Shown here in pieces: positions 8,499 through 18,370 of a stretch of 64,000 bases of DNA. The stretch covers positions 558,001 to 622,000 of the forward strand of contig NZ_JACYIZ010000001.1 of assembly GCF_015352975.1 (NCBI RefSeq), given 5' to 3'. The stretch comes from Aestuariimicrobium ganziense (GTDB lineage Bacteria > Actinomycetota > Actinomycetes > Propionibacteriales > Propionibacteriaceae). Every line of letters starts with the position of its first letter. Position 1 is the stretch's first letter. Below the pieces are notes generated by a model that did no database searches, had not been told where the DNA came from, and worked only from the letters and a program-made list of their open reading frames with translations. Both the position numbers and the translations under genes were made by a program.

Positions 8499-9076
8499 CT
8501 AGGTCCGCGTGGCCACCGCCAAGAGCTCGTCGACCGGGTAGGTGGTGGCCTGGGTCGACTTCTGCTCACCGGGGGCTGGGTCGAAGCCATCGCCGAGCAT
8601 GGTGGCCTGCTCGCCGCTGACCGAGAAGGCCCCCGTGGGTCCGTCGGTGATGAAGTGGAGGTCGTCGTGGTCCTGAAGGCTGGTTCGATTGTCGCGCTCG
8701 CTCCGGTTGGTGAACAGCAGGTAGCGTTCCCCGTCCTTCATCTTGTTCAGCCCACCTCGTTGCTGGTCGTCCTCGCCTGACCAGCAGACCTCGATCGTGG
8801 CCGGGACGACGCCGAGGGAGCGTTCGACCGCCAGCGTGGCGAACACCAGCGGATAGGGCGCCACGTCTGGCCCGGGTGTGTAGGTCACCGTCTGGAACGA
8901 CGTCACCCTGCCCAGGACGATGGCGTCACTGTCTCGACCCAGGTCTCGAATGCTGCTGTAACGGGAGCCTGAATCCCCTCGCTCTGACGAACCTCCGGCT
9001 CGGTGCAACCCACCGCCAACACCCCTGCCACAGCTGTCACGAAGGCGCGTCTGGTCACAACCGGAGACCTGGTCAT
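8499..9076 (-). pseudogene. frameshifted Tat-type lipoprotein gene
   Basis: Two frames together make one sensible protein. The first, from ATG 9076 (GAGGAG eight bases upstream), reads MTRSPVVTRRAF followed by a hydrophobic stretch and the lipobox LAVGC, a twin-arginine lipoprotein signal; it stops at 8903. The second holds the body, with DSDAIVLGRVTSFQTV and a C-terminus ending at 8499. Adding one base in the CCCC run at 8975-8978 would join them into a protein of about 192 residues. I do not recognise the body's family. It could be a real decay event or a sequencing error. The downstream neighbour is RNase J. Confidence 0.6.
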
Positions 9077-9217
9077 CGGCAGCACTCCTCGCCCGTGGAA
9101 GTGGCCACACCCACCATGTGGTCGGACCGCGGCGATCCTGGCCACGTGAACAGCACCCCACTGAAGAGCATCTGCCCGTCGAGTACTCGGCGCGGAGCAC
9201 TGCACGAGGGGTGCCGG

Positions 9218-9223
9218 TAGGCT
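9218..9223 (+). promoter_or_regulatory. -10 hexamer, leaderless promoter of GNAT gene
   Basis: TAGGCT ends six bases before the GTG at 9230. No Shine-Dalgarno sequence is present. Confidence 0.5.
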
Positions 9224-9229
9224 GCCCGG

Positions 9230-9838
9230 GTGACTCACGACCCGTCGCGGCCACTGCCGACAGTGCGCCTGGCCATGCCTGTCGAGGCGCTGCAGATCGC
9301 CGAGATCCAGCGTCGGGCCTGGGCTGAAGACCCGGTGCACTCCCGCTTCCTCGACCAGGCCAGCGTCGACGAAATGGCCGAGGTGTGGCACCGCGCGATC
9401 ACCCGTCCACCGCTGGCCCAGTACCGTGTGCTGGTGGCGACCGAGCCGTGGGGACGCCCGGAACAGACTCCAGAGCCGAACACCAGCCGCCTCGAGTCAC
9501 GCGTCTTCGGTTTCGCCGCGATCGGGCCCTCGGGCGACGACGACGCGGGAAGCCGCGAGGCCGAGGTGCTGGCCTTCATCATCGACGGCCAGGCCCGTGG
9601 TCGGGGGCATGGATCACGGCTGCTCAACGCCGTGGTCGACACGATGAGCGCCGACGGGTTCTCGCTCGCTCGCTGGTGGGTCACCTCCACCGACGACGAC
9701 CTGCGCCGCTTCCTGGTGGGGGCGGGGTGGGCTGCGGACGGGGCGCACCGCGAGCTCGGTTCGGACGACGGTGTGGTGCGGCTGAAGCAGGTGCGGCTGC
9801 ACACCGACATCAGCGGCGGCTCCGGCCAGGACGGCTGA
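9230..9838 (+). CDS. GNAT family N-acetyltransferase
   Basis: This 202-residue protein has the GNAT core: a mid-protein beta strand (EAVLAFIIDG-like, about 105-115) followed by the acetyl-CoA loop QARGRGHG (about 119-126) and a C-terminal FLVGAGWAADG strand-helix. Substrate is unknown. It starts at GTG with a TAGGCT hexamer six bases upstream. Its stop codon directly abuts the stop codon of the convergent DUF2993 gene, with no spacer. Confidence 0.8.
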   Translation: MTHDPSRPLPTVRLAMPVEALQIAEIQRRAWAEDPVHSRFLDQASVDEMAEVWHRAITRPPLAQYRVLVATEPWGRPEQTPEPNTSRLESRVFGFAAIGPSGDDDAGSREAEVLAFIIDGQARGRGHGSRLLNAVVDTMSADGFSLARWWVTSTDDDLRRFLVGAGWAADGAHRELGSDDGVVRLKQVRLHTDISGGSGQDG

Positions 9839-10573
9839 TCAGCGGGGCTGCTGCAGCGGCACGTCGGTGCCGGTGAGTTCGACGACGATCCCCTCGTCGG
9901 TGGCCACCAACGACTGGTAACGAAGCCCCATCACTTCGGGCAGCAGCGTGTTCTCGGTGAGCTTGGCCAGCAGCGGGACGAGCAGCGACTGCGGCACCTC
10001 GACACCACTGAGTTCGGCCTTGGGGTTGCGCAGGGTGAACCGACGGGTGGCCGGGTCGACGCCGGGTTCGGCACTCAGCGTGATCGGCACCTCACCGCCC
10101 CAGATCTCGATGGTGTGCTTGATCTCGACCCGGTTGCCATCGGCGTGCTTGAGGTCGACCCCGGTGATGCGTACGGTCTCGGCCCAGCTGATGGTGGCCT
10201 TGGCATCGAGCTTGTCGACGGTGACCCGATTGGCATCCCGCGGATGGCGGACGCCGACGGCGGTGAAGTCGACGTGGTCGAGCACGACTGACTGCTCACC
10301 GTCGCTGACCACCGCTTCGTCAACCCAGCCGGTGACCTTGTCGAGTCGGTCGCGGCTCAGGCTGACCAGCACGACCTGGTCGTGCAGCACGGTGGTCGCC
10401 TCACCACCCAGCGCCGTGCTCACCTGCTCGCGGATGATCCGTTCGGCCTCGTCCCTGACGATCCGTTCAGCGGCGAACGCCCCGACGCCCACCAGCACGG
10501 CCAGCACGACCAGGACGACGACCAGACGGCGGAAGAAGCGGCGAGCGCGAGGGGGGCGGGTGGATTCCCTCAT
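9839..10573 (-). CDS. DUF2993 (LmeA-like) membrane-anchored lipid-binding protein
   Basis: The 244-residue protein starts with a basic stretch (RPPRARRFFRR) and a single hydrophobic anchor (about 16-35), then an extracytoplasmic domain of beta-rich repeats typical of DUF2993. Mycobacterial LmeA of this family binds phospholipid and affects lipomannan elongation, so an envelope role is plausible. The start lies 7 bp after the dapB stop, so it is probably read from the dapB promoter. Confidence 0.75.
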   Translation of the reverse strand: MRESTRPPRARRFFRRLVVVLVVLAVLVGVGAFAAERIVRDEAERIIREQVSTALGGEATTVLHDQVVLVSLSRDRLDKVTGWVDEAVVSDGEQSVVLDHVDFTAVGVRHPRDANRVTVDKLDAKATISWAETVRITGVDLKHADGNRVEIKHTIEIWGGEVPITLSAEPGVDPATRRFTLRNPKAELSGVEVPQSLLVPLLAKLTENTLLPEVMGLRYQSLVATDEGIVVELTGTDVPLQQPR

Positions 10574-10580
10574 CGGCAGC

Positions 10581-11327
<747 letters not shown>

Positions 11328-11367
11328 TCACACCGTGGTCGTCGTCGGCCAGCCTAGCCGCGCTCGG

Positions 11368-11373
11368 TAGACT
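11368..11373 (+). promoter_or_regulatory. -10 hexamer, leaderless promoter
   Basis: TAGACT ends six bases before the GTG at 11380. Nothing resembling a ribosome binding site lies between. Confidence 0.5.
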
Positions 11374-11379
11374 CGGGGT

Positions 11380-11925
11380 GTGACCGCCACCCAGACCACC
11401 CCGGCCACGGCCCCATCGCGACCCTACGGACTGGCCGTCAAGGCCAACGCGTGGCAGCGACTGCTGCCTCGGATCATCGTGGTGCTGGCGGTCTGGGTGC
11501 CGGTGTCGTGGTTCGCGCTGCGCATCCTGGCCGGCCTGACCGGGTGGCTCACCTTCACCGTGCTCTACTACGTGACGATCCCCAGCATCGTGGCCATGTT
11601 GGTGCTGGCGTGGCTGATCCGAGGCCGCGCGACGATCGTGTCACCGCGGGCGGCAGGTGCTTGGACGAGTTGGCTGTTCGCCGTGTTCCTGGTCTTCGCC
11701 GTGGCGTGGCCGTGGTTCTTCGGTGAGGCCGGGCAGTCGGGTCCGTTGCGGCACGCGCCGGTGCGCAACTGGATCGCGATGACCGAGGCCGAGGCCCGCG
11801 GCATCGGAGGCGCGCTGGTGTACGCCTGCCTGGCAGCCGGCTCGCTCAGCCTGCTCGCCGCCATCGTGGAGTACTGGGTGGCACGGCGCGAGTTCTACCG
11901 TCCGCGCGATCGCCGCGCCCGCTGA
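11380..11925 (+). CDS. uncharacterised four-segment membrane protein
   Basis: The 181-residue protein has four hydrophobic segments, about 30-52, 58-83, 95-112 and 143-163, joined by short charged loops. The C-terminus is basic (RREFYRPRDRRAR) and probably cytoplasmic. I do not recognise a family. It sits between divergent dapB and the convergent M16 peptidase gene (18 bp between stop codons). The promoter-like TAGACT and the GTG start suggest a leaderless transcript. Confidence 0.65.
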   Translation: MTATQTTPATAPSRPYGLAVKANAWQRLLPRIIVVLAVWVPVSWFALRILAGLTGWLTFTVLYYVTIPSIVAMLVLAWLIRGRATIVSPRAAGAWTSWLFAVFLVFAVAWPWFFGEAGQSGPLRHAPVRNWIAMTEAEARGIGGALVYACLAAGSLSLLAAIVEYWVARREFYRPRDRRAR

Positions 11926-11943
11926 CGCTTCAGCCGACCCGAC

Positions 11944-13239
11944 TCACCAGCGATCGAGCACGCGCTCGACCGCGCGCAGTGGGGTGCGTCCCCCCGCCAG
12001 TGCCAGGTGGGGACGATTCCCGAGCACCTGACGGGCGACGTCGGTGACGGCGTCGCGGGTGACCTGCCGGTAGCCCTGCAGCACGTCGTCGACGCTGCGC
12101 AGGTCGTCCGACAACCAGGTCAGCCCCAGTCGGGTCATGCTGGTCGACCCGGAGTCGAGCGCCAGCCGGGTCTGGCCCTCGATCAGGGTGATCGCGGCCT
12201 GCAGTTCGTCCTCGGTGATGCCGTGCTCGACGACGTCGGTGACGATGCCGCGCACCTCGTCGACGATGCTGGCGGTGCGACCGGGCAGGGCCTGCCAGTC
12301 GATGCTGGCCAGACCAGCACCGCGCCAGGTGCTGTCGGAGGAGTCGATGGCGTAGGCCAACGCCCGCTGCTCACGCACCCGCTGGAACAACCGTGAACTC
12401 ATGCCGCCCCCCAGGGCGGTGGTCAGCACCGACAGCGCGAACCGACGTTCGTCGTCGCGGGCGAAGCCGGGGAAGCCGAGGCTGACGCTGGTCTGGGCCA
12501 GCCGAGTCCAGTGGTGGCGCACCTCGCCGGCCTGCTGGACGAGAACCGCCGGCTCGCGGGTCAACGGCTCGCCCTCGGGCACCCTGAGCTGGGCGACCTG
12601 GTCGACGACCCGGTCGTGGTCGACGTCGCCGACCACCGAGATCACCGATCTGGCGGTGCGGTAGTGGCGTCGCCAGAAGCTGCGCACCTGGTTGCGCGAC
12701 AGGGCGGTGATCGAGGCCTCGGTGCCGATGACTGGACGAGCCAGCGGGTCAGTTCCGAACAGCGATCCGTGGACGAGTTCCTGGGTGAGCTCGAGGGGGT
12801 CATCGCGGTGCATGGCGATCTCGTCGAGGATGACCTCCTTCTCGCTGGCCAGGTCGGCCTCGCGCAGAACCGAGTCGGTGAGCATGTCGCCGAGCACGTC
12901 CAGGGCCAGCGGCAGGTCGCGGCGCAGCACGCGGGCGTGGAAGGCGGTGTGGTCTCGTCCGGTCCAGGCGTTGAGGTCGCCACCGACACGTTCGACGGCG
13001 GCGCTCACCTCGGCGGCGTCACGCCGCCTGGTGCCCTTGAACAGCACGTGCTCGAGCACATGGCTGCAGCCGTGCTGGCGGGCGGTCTCGTGCCGTGAGC
13101 CGACCCCGACGAACCAGCCCACGTGCACCCCATGGGTGCCGCTGCGGTGCTCAGTGACGACACGCAGACCGCCCGGGAGGACGCTGCGACGAATGTCGCT
13201 GTCCTCCCGGGCGGTGCTGGTGGTGTCGATCAGGCTCAC
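11944..13239 (-). CDS. M16 family zinc metallopeptidase
   Basis: The 431-residue protein is a processing-peptidase-like M16 protease. It carries the inverted zinc motif HVLEH (residues 60-64) and the downstream glutamate in [11 protein letters not shown] (about 135-145). An M16 C-terminal domain follows ([15 protein letters not shown] near 275). It is single-module length, so it probably works as a dimer. The GTG start overlaps the pnp stop (GTGA), so the gene is translationally coupled to pnp, an arrangement common in bacteria. Confidence 0.93.
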   Translation of the reverse strand: MSLIDTTSTAREDSDIRRSVLPGGLRVVTEHRSGTHGVHVGWFVGVGSRHETARQHGCSHVLEHVLFKGTRRRDAAEVSAAVERVGGDLNAWTGRDHTAFHARVLRRDLPLALDVLGDMLTDSVLREADLASEKEVILDEIAMHRDDPLELTQELVHGSLFGTDPLARPVIGTEASITALSRNQVRSFWRRHYRTARSVISVVGDVDHDRVVDQVAQLRVPEGEPLTREPAVLVQQAGEVRHHWTRLAQTSVSLGFPGFARDDERRFALSVLTTALGGGMSSRLFQRVREQRALAYAIDSSDSTWRGAGLASIDWQALPGRTASIVDEVRGIVTDVVEHGITEDELQAAITLIEGQTRLALDSGSTSMTRLGLTWLSDDLRSVDDVLQGYRQVTRDAVTDVARQVLGNRPHLALAGGRTPLRAVERVLDRW

Positions 13240-15476
13240 TCGGCGGCGGTGGCCTCAGCGGTCTCGGCGGCGGCAGGCTCGGCCGAGCCCTCCGACTCGT
13301 CCTCGACCGGGATCAGCGAGAGCTTGCCGCGGTCGTCGATCTCGTTGATCTCGACGCGCAGCTTCTGGCCGACGCTGAGCACGTCGTCCACGCTCTCGAC
13401 CCGCTTGCCACCGGCCAGGCCACGCATCTTGGAGATGTGCAGCAGGCCGTCCTTGCCTGGCAGCAGCGAGATGAACGCACCGAAGGCGGTGGTCTTGACC
13501 ACGGTGCCCAGGTAACGCTCGCCCTTCTCGGGCATCGTCGGGTTGGCGATGCCGTTGATGGTGGCACGCGCGGCCTCGGCGGCCTCGCCGTTCTCGGCAC
13601 CGATGTAGATGGTGCCGTCGTCCTCGATGGTGATCTGGGCGCCGGTGTCGTCCTGGATCTGGTTGATCATCTTGCCCTTGGGGCCGATGACCTCACCGAT
13701 CTTGTCGACCGGGATCTTCACGGTGATGATCCGCGGAGCGTAGGGGCTCATCTCGTCGGGGGCGTCGATGGCCTCGTTCATCACCTCGAGGATCGCGTGG
13801 CGGGCCTCGCGGGCCTGCAGCATCGCCTTGGCCAGCTCAGCGGCGGGGATGCCGTCGAGCTTGGTGTCGAGCTGCAGGGCGGTGACGAAGTCCTTGGTGC
13901 CGGCGACCTTGAAGTCCATGTCACCCAGCGCGTCCTCGGCACCGAGGATGTCGGTCAGCGCCACGTACTTGGTCTCGCCGTCGATGGTCTCGCTCATCAG
14001 GCCCATGGCGATGCCGGCCACGGGGGCCTTCAGCGGCACACCGGCGTTGAGCAGGGCCAGCGTCGAGGCGCAGACCGAACCCATCGAGGTCGAACCGTTG
14101 GAGCCCAGCGCCTCCGACACCTGACGGATGGCGTAGGGGAACTCCTCGCGGTTGGGCAGCACCGGGACGAGCGCACGCTCAGCCAGCGCGCCGTGGCCGA
14201 TCTCGCGGCGCTTGGGCGAACCCACCCGACCGGTCTCACCGGTGGAGTAGGGCGGGAAGTTGTAGTGGTGCATGTAGCGCTTGGTGGTCTCGGGAGCCAG
14301 CGTGTCGAGCTTCTGCTCCAGACCCAGCATGTTGAGCGTCGAGACGCCCAGGATCTGGGTCTCGCCACGCATGAACAGCGACGAACCGTGCACGCGCGGC
14401 AGCACGCCGACCTCGGCCGACAGGCTGCGGATGTCGCGCACGCCGCGGCCGTCGATGCGCACACCGTCGGTCAGGGTGCGGTGGCGCACGATCTTCTTGG
14501 TCAGCGACTTGAAGGCGGCCGAGATCTCGGTCGCGCGGGCGTCGAACTTGTCGGCCAGCTCGTCGGTGATCTCCTTGCGCAGCGCGTGGCTGGCGTCGTC
14601 ACGCTCCTGCTTGCCGGCGATCTGCATGATGTCGCGGAGCTTCTCCTCACCCAGGCGGGCGACCTCGTCGTAGACGTCGTCGCCGTACTCGGCGAAGACC
14701 GGGAAGTCGAAGGTCTCCTTGGGCAGCTTGGCGGCGAGCTCGGCCTGCGCGTCGCACAGGGCCTTGATGAACGGCTTGGCGGCCTCGAGGCCCTGGCCGA
14801 CGACCTCTTCGGTCGGGGCCTGCGCACCGGCGCGCACTGCTTCGAAGGTCTGCTCGGTCGACTCGGCCTCGACCATCATGATCGCGACGTCACCGTCGGC
14901 CAGCACGCGACCGGCCACCACCATGTCGAAGACGGCGTCCTCGAGCTGGTGCACGGTCGGGAAGGCGACCCACTGGCCGTCGATCAGGGCGACACGGACG
15001 CCACCGATCGGGCCCGAGAAGGGCAGCCCGGCGAGCTGGGTCGACATCGAGGCGGCGTTGATCGCCAGCACGTCGTAGAGCACCTCGGGGTTGAGGGCCA
15101 TGACGGTGACGACGACCTGCACCTCGTTGCGCAGGCCCTTGACGAACGACGGGCGCAGCGGGCGGTCGATCAGGCGGCACGCCAGGATGGCGCCCTCACT
15201 GGGGCGGCCCTCGCGGCGGAAGAACGAGCCGGGGATGCGGCCCGCGGCGTACATGCGCTCCTCGACGTCAACCGTCAGCGGGAAGAAGTCGATGGAGTCA
15301 CGGGGGGTCTTGGCGGCCGTGGTGGCCGACAGCAGCATGGTGTCGTCGTTGAGGTAGACCGAGGCGCAGCCATCGGCCTGGCGGGCGAGCAGGCCCGACT
15401 CGAAACGGACGACGTGCTTGCCGAAGCGGCCGTTGTCGAGAACGGCCTCGGTGAACTGAAGATCAGGTCCCTCCAC
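13236..15476 (-). CDS. pnp: polyribonucleotide nucleotidyltransferase (PNPase)
   Basis: PNPase degrades RNA 3'-5' with phosphate and can also add nucleotides; in actinobacteria it also relates to (p)ppGpp metabolism. The 746-residue protein has two RNase PH domains, a KH domain ([12 protein letters not shown]) and an S1 domain ([20 protein letters not shown]), and ends with an acidic Ala/Glu-rich tail of about 25 residues. I chose the GTG at 15476, giving (M)[15 protein letters not shown], because AGAGGAA lies five bases upstream and the residues before it look unlike the family. M16 is coupled downstream. Confidence 0.97.
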   Translation of the reverse strand: MEGPDLQFTEAVLDNGRFGKHVVRFESGLLARQADGCASVYLNDDTMLLSATTAAKTPRDSIDFFPLTVDVEERMYAAGRIPGSFFRREGRPSEGAILACRLIDRPLRPSFVKGLRNEVQVVVTVMALNPEVLYDVLAINAASMSTQLAGLPFSGPIGGVRVALIDGQWVAFPTVHQLEDAVFDMVVAGRVLADGDVAIMMVEAESTEQTFEAVRAGAQAPTEEVVGQGLEAAKPFIKALCDAQAELAAKLPKETFDFPVFAEYGDDVYDEVARLGEEKLRDIMQIAGKQERDDASHALRKEITDELADKFDARATEISAAFKSLTKKIVRHRTLTDGVRIDGRGVRDIRSLSAEVGVLPRVHGSSLFMRGETQILGVSTLNMLGLEQKLDTLAPETTKRYMHHYNFPPYSTGETGRVGSPKRREIGHGALAERALVPVLPNREEFPYAIRQVSEALGSNGSTSMGSVCASTLALLNAGVPLKAPVAGIAMGLMSETIDGETKYVALTDILGAEDALGDMDFKVAGTKDFVTALQLDTKLDGIPAAELAKAMLQAREARHAILEVMNEAIDAPDEMSPYAPRIITVKIPVDKIGEVIGPKGKMINQIQDDTGAQITIEDDGTIYIGAENGEAAEAARATINGIANPTMPEKGERYLGTVVKTTAFGAFISLLPGKDGLLHISKMRGLAGGKRVESVDDVLSVGQKLRVEINEIDDRGKLSLIPVEDESEGSAEPAAAETAEATAAE

Positions 15477-15785
15477 GGGATTCCTCTCTGGTTTGGTCTG
15501 ACACCACTGGGCGCAGGCATCTGTGCCTGACGTGCGCAGGGTGCTGGGGCGTCCTCGCTCTCGCCGGTGTCGGCGTGCGGGACCACCAGCCGGGGATTTC
15601 CAGCCGGTCTTCGATCGAGGCCCGCGGGGATCGTCGTGTCGACGAGACCCGAAGGCCACTACCGAGGACCAGACCAGATGCGGTGCGGCGTCGGACGGGA
15701 TGGAGTTGTCGTCACCCACACGGGTGACCCGCCCAGTCTAGCGGGATCGGGCGGGAACACCCATTCGTGCGTGGTGGGTCGGCGC

Positions 15786-15864
15786 GCGCCGATTCCGGGC
15801 AGGGAACGCCGGGCCCACCGAAGGCCGAACGTGCACACCCAGGGTCGGTGCCCGGAATCGGCGC
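15786..15864. repeat. GCCGATTCCGGG palindromic element, copy A
   Basis: Two perfect 16-base inverted arms (GCGCCGATTCCGGGCA at 15786-15801, its complement at 15849-15864) enclose 47 bases. Related elements occur at 32888 and three times at 55280-55806. The rest of the 15477-15938 gap holds the pnp leader and the rpsO terminator; I see no gene in it. Confidence 0.75.
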
Positions 15865-15889
15865 AGTCGCCCGGGTCCCCGAAATGCAA

Positions 15890-15920
15890 CAGCGCCCCCA
15901 CCGCTGTGGTGGGGGCGCTG
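15890..15920 (-). terminator. terminator hairpin after rpsO
   Basis: A perfect 13-bp stem (CAGCGCCCCCACC and its complement) with a GCTGT loop lies 18 bp past the rpsO stop. The sequence after it on the minus strand is only moderately T-rich (TTGCATTT). Confidence 0.8.
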
Positions 15921-15938
15921 CTGGGTACGTCTGTCAGA

Positions 15939-16202
15939 TCACCGGCGCAGGCCGAGGCGCTTGATCAGCTCACGGTAGTGCTCGACGTCCTGCTTCTCGA
16001 CGTAGTTGAGCAGCCGGCGGCGCTGGCCGACCATGAGCATCAGGCCACGGCGGCTGTGGTGGTCACCCTTGTGTTCCTTGAGGTGCTCGGTGAGGTGCGC
16101 GATGCGCTTGGTCAGGAGCGCGATCTGCACGTCGGGCGAGCCGGTGTCACCGGGGCTGGTGGCGTACTCGTCGATGATCTTCTTCTTGGTCTCGGCATCC
16201 AT
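15939..16202 (-). CDS. rpsO: 30S ribosomal protein S15
   Basis: S15 is a primary 16S rRNA-binding protein of the small subunit. The 87 residues contain the family signatures [12 protein letters not shown], the [11 protein letters not shown] motif and the C-terminal [12 protein letters not shown]. It is slightly short (usually 89) through a compact N-terminus. GGAAGGAG lies before the ATG. It ends in a strong hairpin, so pnp downstream has its own start of transcription or relies on read-through. Confidence 0.97.
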   Translation of the reverse strand: MDAETKKKIIDEYATSPGDTGSPDVQIALLTKRIAHLTEHLKEHKGDHHSRRGLMLMVGQRRRLLNYVEKQDVEHYRELIKRLGLRR

Positions 16203-16289
16203 CGTGTGGGCGCTCCTTCCATCTCGTTGCGCGGCGCCTACCTCGACGAGGGGCTCTCTGGGTCCGCGGGCGTCATCACGCCGAGGGTC

Positions 16290-16295
16290 ACACTA
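16290..16295 (-). promoter_or_regulatory. possible rpsO -10 hexamer
   Basis: TAGTGT on the minus strand about 90 bases before the rpsO start. The -35 region is poor, so this is tentative. Confidence 0.3.
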
Positions 16296-16416
16296 CTCGC
16301 TCGCCCACACCCGGACGAAATCGAGCGGCTGGTCGTCCACGGCTCAGCCCCGTCTCGCCCCCGCACCTGCTCGCGTGGTTGACTGGCCATGCACCCCATC
16401 GGGAAAGGACCCCCTG

Positions 16417-16905
16417 ATGACCCAGGCACCCGCCACCGTTCGTCCGGTCACCGAGGCCGACCTCGACCAGTTGCGCGCCATGTCGACCCGGCCGGAACTG
16501 GGTCTGGTCGACCGCAGCCATGAGGCCCAGATCCGGGGAGAGGCAGTGTATGCGGTGGCCGAACGAGACGGCGCCGTGCTGGGCAGTGGTGTGCTCGACC
16601 TGACCGAGTCGGCGGAGCAACCCGAGGTCAAGCTGCTGTTCGTCGAGCCGGGACATCGTCGCGAGGGTCTGGGCAAGGCGCTGTCGGAGTTCCTCGAGGC
16701 CCAGGCCAGGGAGCAGGGCTTCACCGAGTGCTTCCTGGCGGTCGATCCCAACAACGAGAAGATGGTGCCGATGGCGATCGACCTCGGCTATTCCGCCACC
16801 GGAGACCACCGCTTCGTCGAGGATCCCGACGCCGACCAGGTCAACCACCCGAGCCTGGCCAGCAGCTACTACGCGATCTACCGCAAGTCGTTGACGATGC
16901 GCTGA
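16417..16905 (+). CDS. GNAT family N-acetyltransferase
   Basis: The 162-residue protein has a compact GNAT domain: beta strand KLLFVEPGHR followed by the acetyl-CoA loop HRREGLGKAL (about 79-88) and a C-terminal GYSATGDHRF strand. Substrate unknown. GAAAGGA ends seven bases before the ATG. It is divergent from rpsO, and the 74-bp repeat array begins about 90 bp after its stop. Confidence 0.82.
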   Translation: MTQAPATVRPVTEADLDQLRAMSTRPELGLVDRSHEAQIRGEAVYAVAERDGAVLGSGVLDLTESAEQPEVKLLFVEPGHRREGLGKALSEFLEAQAREQGFTECFLAVDPNNEKMVPMAIDLGYSATGDHRFVEDPDADQVNHPSLASSYYAIYRKSLTMR

Positions 16906-16992
16906 GGCGCCTCGCGACTGCCTCGCTCCCCTTCCGGGAGCCCACTCGGTGCACCTTCCGCCCACCTCCCGCACGCTGCAGTCGTCCGATCT

Positions 16993-17407
16993 GTGGCGCG
17001 AAAGTGGCCTTCAGCCCGCGATTTCCCGCCACGAACCGCGACGTGACCGTCGTCCGCGTCCGGTTCGTGGCGCGAAAGTGGCCTTCAGCCCGCGATTTCC
17101 CGCCACGAACCGCGACGTGACCGTCGTCCGCGTCCGGTTCGTGGCGCGAAAGTGGCCTTCAGCCCGCGATTTCCCGCCGCGAACCACGACGTGACCGTCG
17201 GCCGCGTCCGGTTCGTGGCGCGAAAGTGGCCGTCAGCCCGCGATTTCCCGCCGCGAACCACGACGTGACCGTCGGCCGCGTCCGGTTCGTGGCGCGAAAG
17301 TGGCCTTCAGCCCGCGATTTCCCGCCACGAACCACGACGTGACCGTCGTCCGCGTCCGGTTCGTGGCGTGAAAGTTGCCGTCAGCCAGTGATTTCCCGCC
17401 ACGAACC
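16993..17407. repeat. 74-bp tandem repeat array, six copies
   Basis: Copies begin at 16993, 17067, 17141, 17215, 17289 and 17363, always 74 bp apart; the last is cut after about 45 bp. Each unit starts GTGGCGCGAAAGTGGCC and contains TTTCCCGCCACGAACC, so GTTCGTGGCG and CGCCACGAAC form an inverted pair of about 15 bases with one mismatch. Copies differ at a few positions (for example CCACGAACCG against CCGCGAACCA), and the last is most diverged. The array fills the gap between a GNAT gene and the convergent ribF gene. No credible gene lies in 16906-17444. Confidence 0.95.
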
Positions 17408-17444
17408 GTGTCCGACCCCAGCCGGGCGTGGCAGGACGAGCGAC

Positions 17445-18347
17445 TCAGCCGAGCAGGATCGACCGTGCGGCCGCGACGTCGGCACCGATCTGGGCGATCA
17501 GCGCGTCCAGAGACTCGAACTTCACGTTGCCGCGCAGCCTCGCGACGAAGTCGACCGCGATCTCGATGCCGTAGAGCTCCAGGTCGTCACGGTCGAGCAC
17601 GTGGGCCTCGACCACGGTGGCTCGCACGTCGTCGAAGGTCGGGTTGGTGCCGACCGAGATCGCCGCGGGCCAGCGCTCGGCGCCGGGCTGGTCGAGCCTG
17701 GTCGCCCACCCCGCGTAGACGCCATCGGCCGGCACGGCGAATCCCGGCGGTGTGGGCAGGTTGGCGGTCGGGAACCCGAGGTCTCGACCGCGCTGGTGGC
17801 CCATCACCACCACGCCGACGTAGCGGAACGGACGACCCAAGTGCTGTGCTGCGAGTTCGACGTCACCGTCGGCCAACGCCTTGCGGATGGCCGATGAGCA
17901 GGTTCCCTCGTCGCCCACGGTGACCAGGTCGGTGGCCACGACGTCGAAACGTCCCGCGCCCAGTTCGCGCAGGGTCTCGACGGTGCCCGCGGCCCTGGAA
18001 CCGAAGTGGAAGTTGGTGCCCACGACGACCACGGCCGGGTGCAGCGGATCGATGACGCGTTCGACGAACTCGGCCGGGCTCCAGCCCATCACCTCGTGGT
18101 CGAAGGTGACCACGCGCACCTCGTCGGCCCCAGCGTCGCGCAGCAGGTCGATGCGCTGGTGCAGGTCGGTGAGCAGCAGCGGCTCGGTACCGGGGTGGAT
18201 GACGGCCTGCGGGTGCGGCCAGAAGGTGACCGCGACGACCGGACGACCGTCGCTGAGTTCGCGGGCCCGCTCGATCAGGCCGCGGTGCCCCGAGTGGACC
18301 CCGTCGAAGTTGCCGATGACGACGATGCTGCGCTGACTGTCCTGCAC
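17445..18347 (-). CDS. ribF: bifunctional riboflavin kinase / FAD synthetase
   Basis: RibF phosphorylates riboflavin to FMN and adenylates FMN to FAD. The 300-residue protein has the nucleotidyltransferase motif GNFDGVHSGH (12-21), the ISS-like SSAIR segment that closes this domain (near 150), and the kinase domain with GRDLGFPTANL (near 188). The N-terminus is a few residues shorter than usual. No ribosome binding site is seen. TAGACT ends seven bases before the GTG, so ribF may have its own leaderless promoter in the 23-bp gap after truB. Confidence 0.95.
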   Translation of the reverse strand: MQDSQRSIVVIGNFDGVHSGHRGLIERARELSDGRPVVAVTFWPHPQAVIHPGTEPLLLTDLHQRIDLLRDAGADEVRVVTFDHEVMGWSPAEFVERVIDPLHPAVVVVGTNFHFGSRAAGTVETLRELGAGRFDVVATDLVTVGDEGTCSSAIRKALADGDVELAAQHLGRPFRYVGVVVMGHQRGRDLGFPTANLPTPPGFAVPADGVYAGWATRLDQPGAERWPAAISVGTNPTFDDVRATVVEAHVLDRDDLELYGIEIAVDFVARLRGNVKFESLDALIAQIGADVAAARSILLG

Positions 18348-18354
18348 GCCGGAC

Positions 18355-18360
18355 AGTCTA
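18355..18360 (-). promoter_or_regulatory. -10 hexamer, leaderless promoter of ribF
   Basis: TAGACT on the minus strand, seven bases before the ribF GTG and within the truB-ribF gap. Confidence 0.45.
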
Positions 18361-18370
18361 GGGGCCTTGA

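Noticed and set aside
8975..8978. Phase-variable homopolymer in the lipoprotein gene
   Set aside because: A run of four C is too short to expect programmed slippage; simple mutation or sequencing error is more likely.
8903..9391. A separate 162-residue gene overlapping the lipoprotein
   Set aside because: Only the part from 9076 onward looks real (signal and lipobox); the upstream part is antisense to the GNAT gene.
16993..17407. CRISPR array
   Set aside because: The whole 74-bp unit is conserved between copies, including the part that would be spacer; there are no unique spacers and no cas genes nearby.
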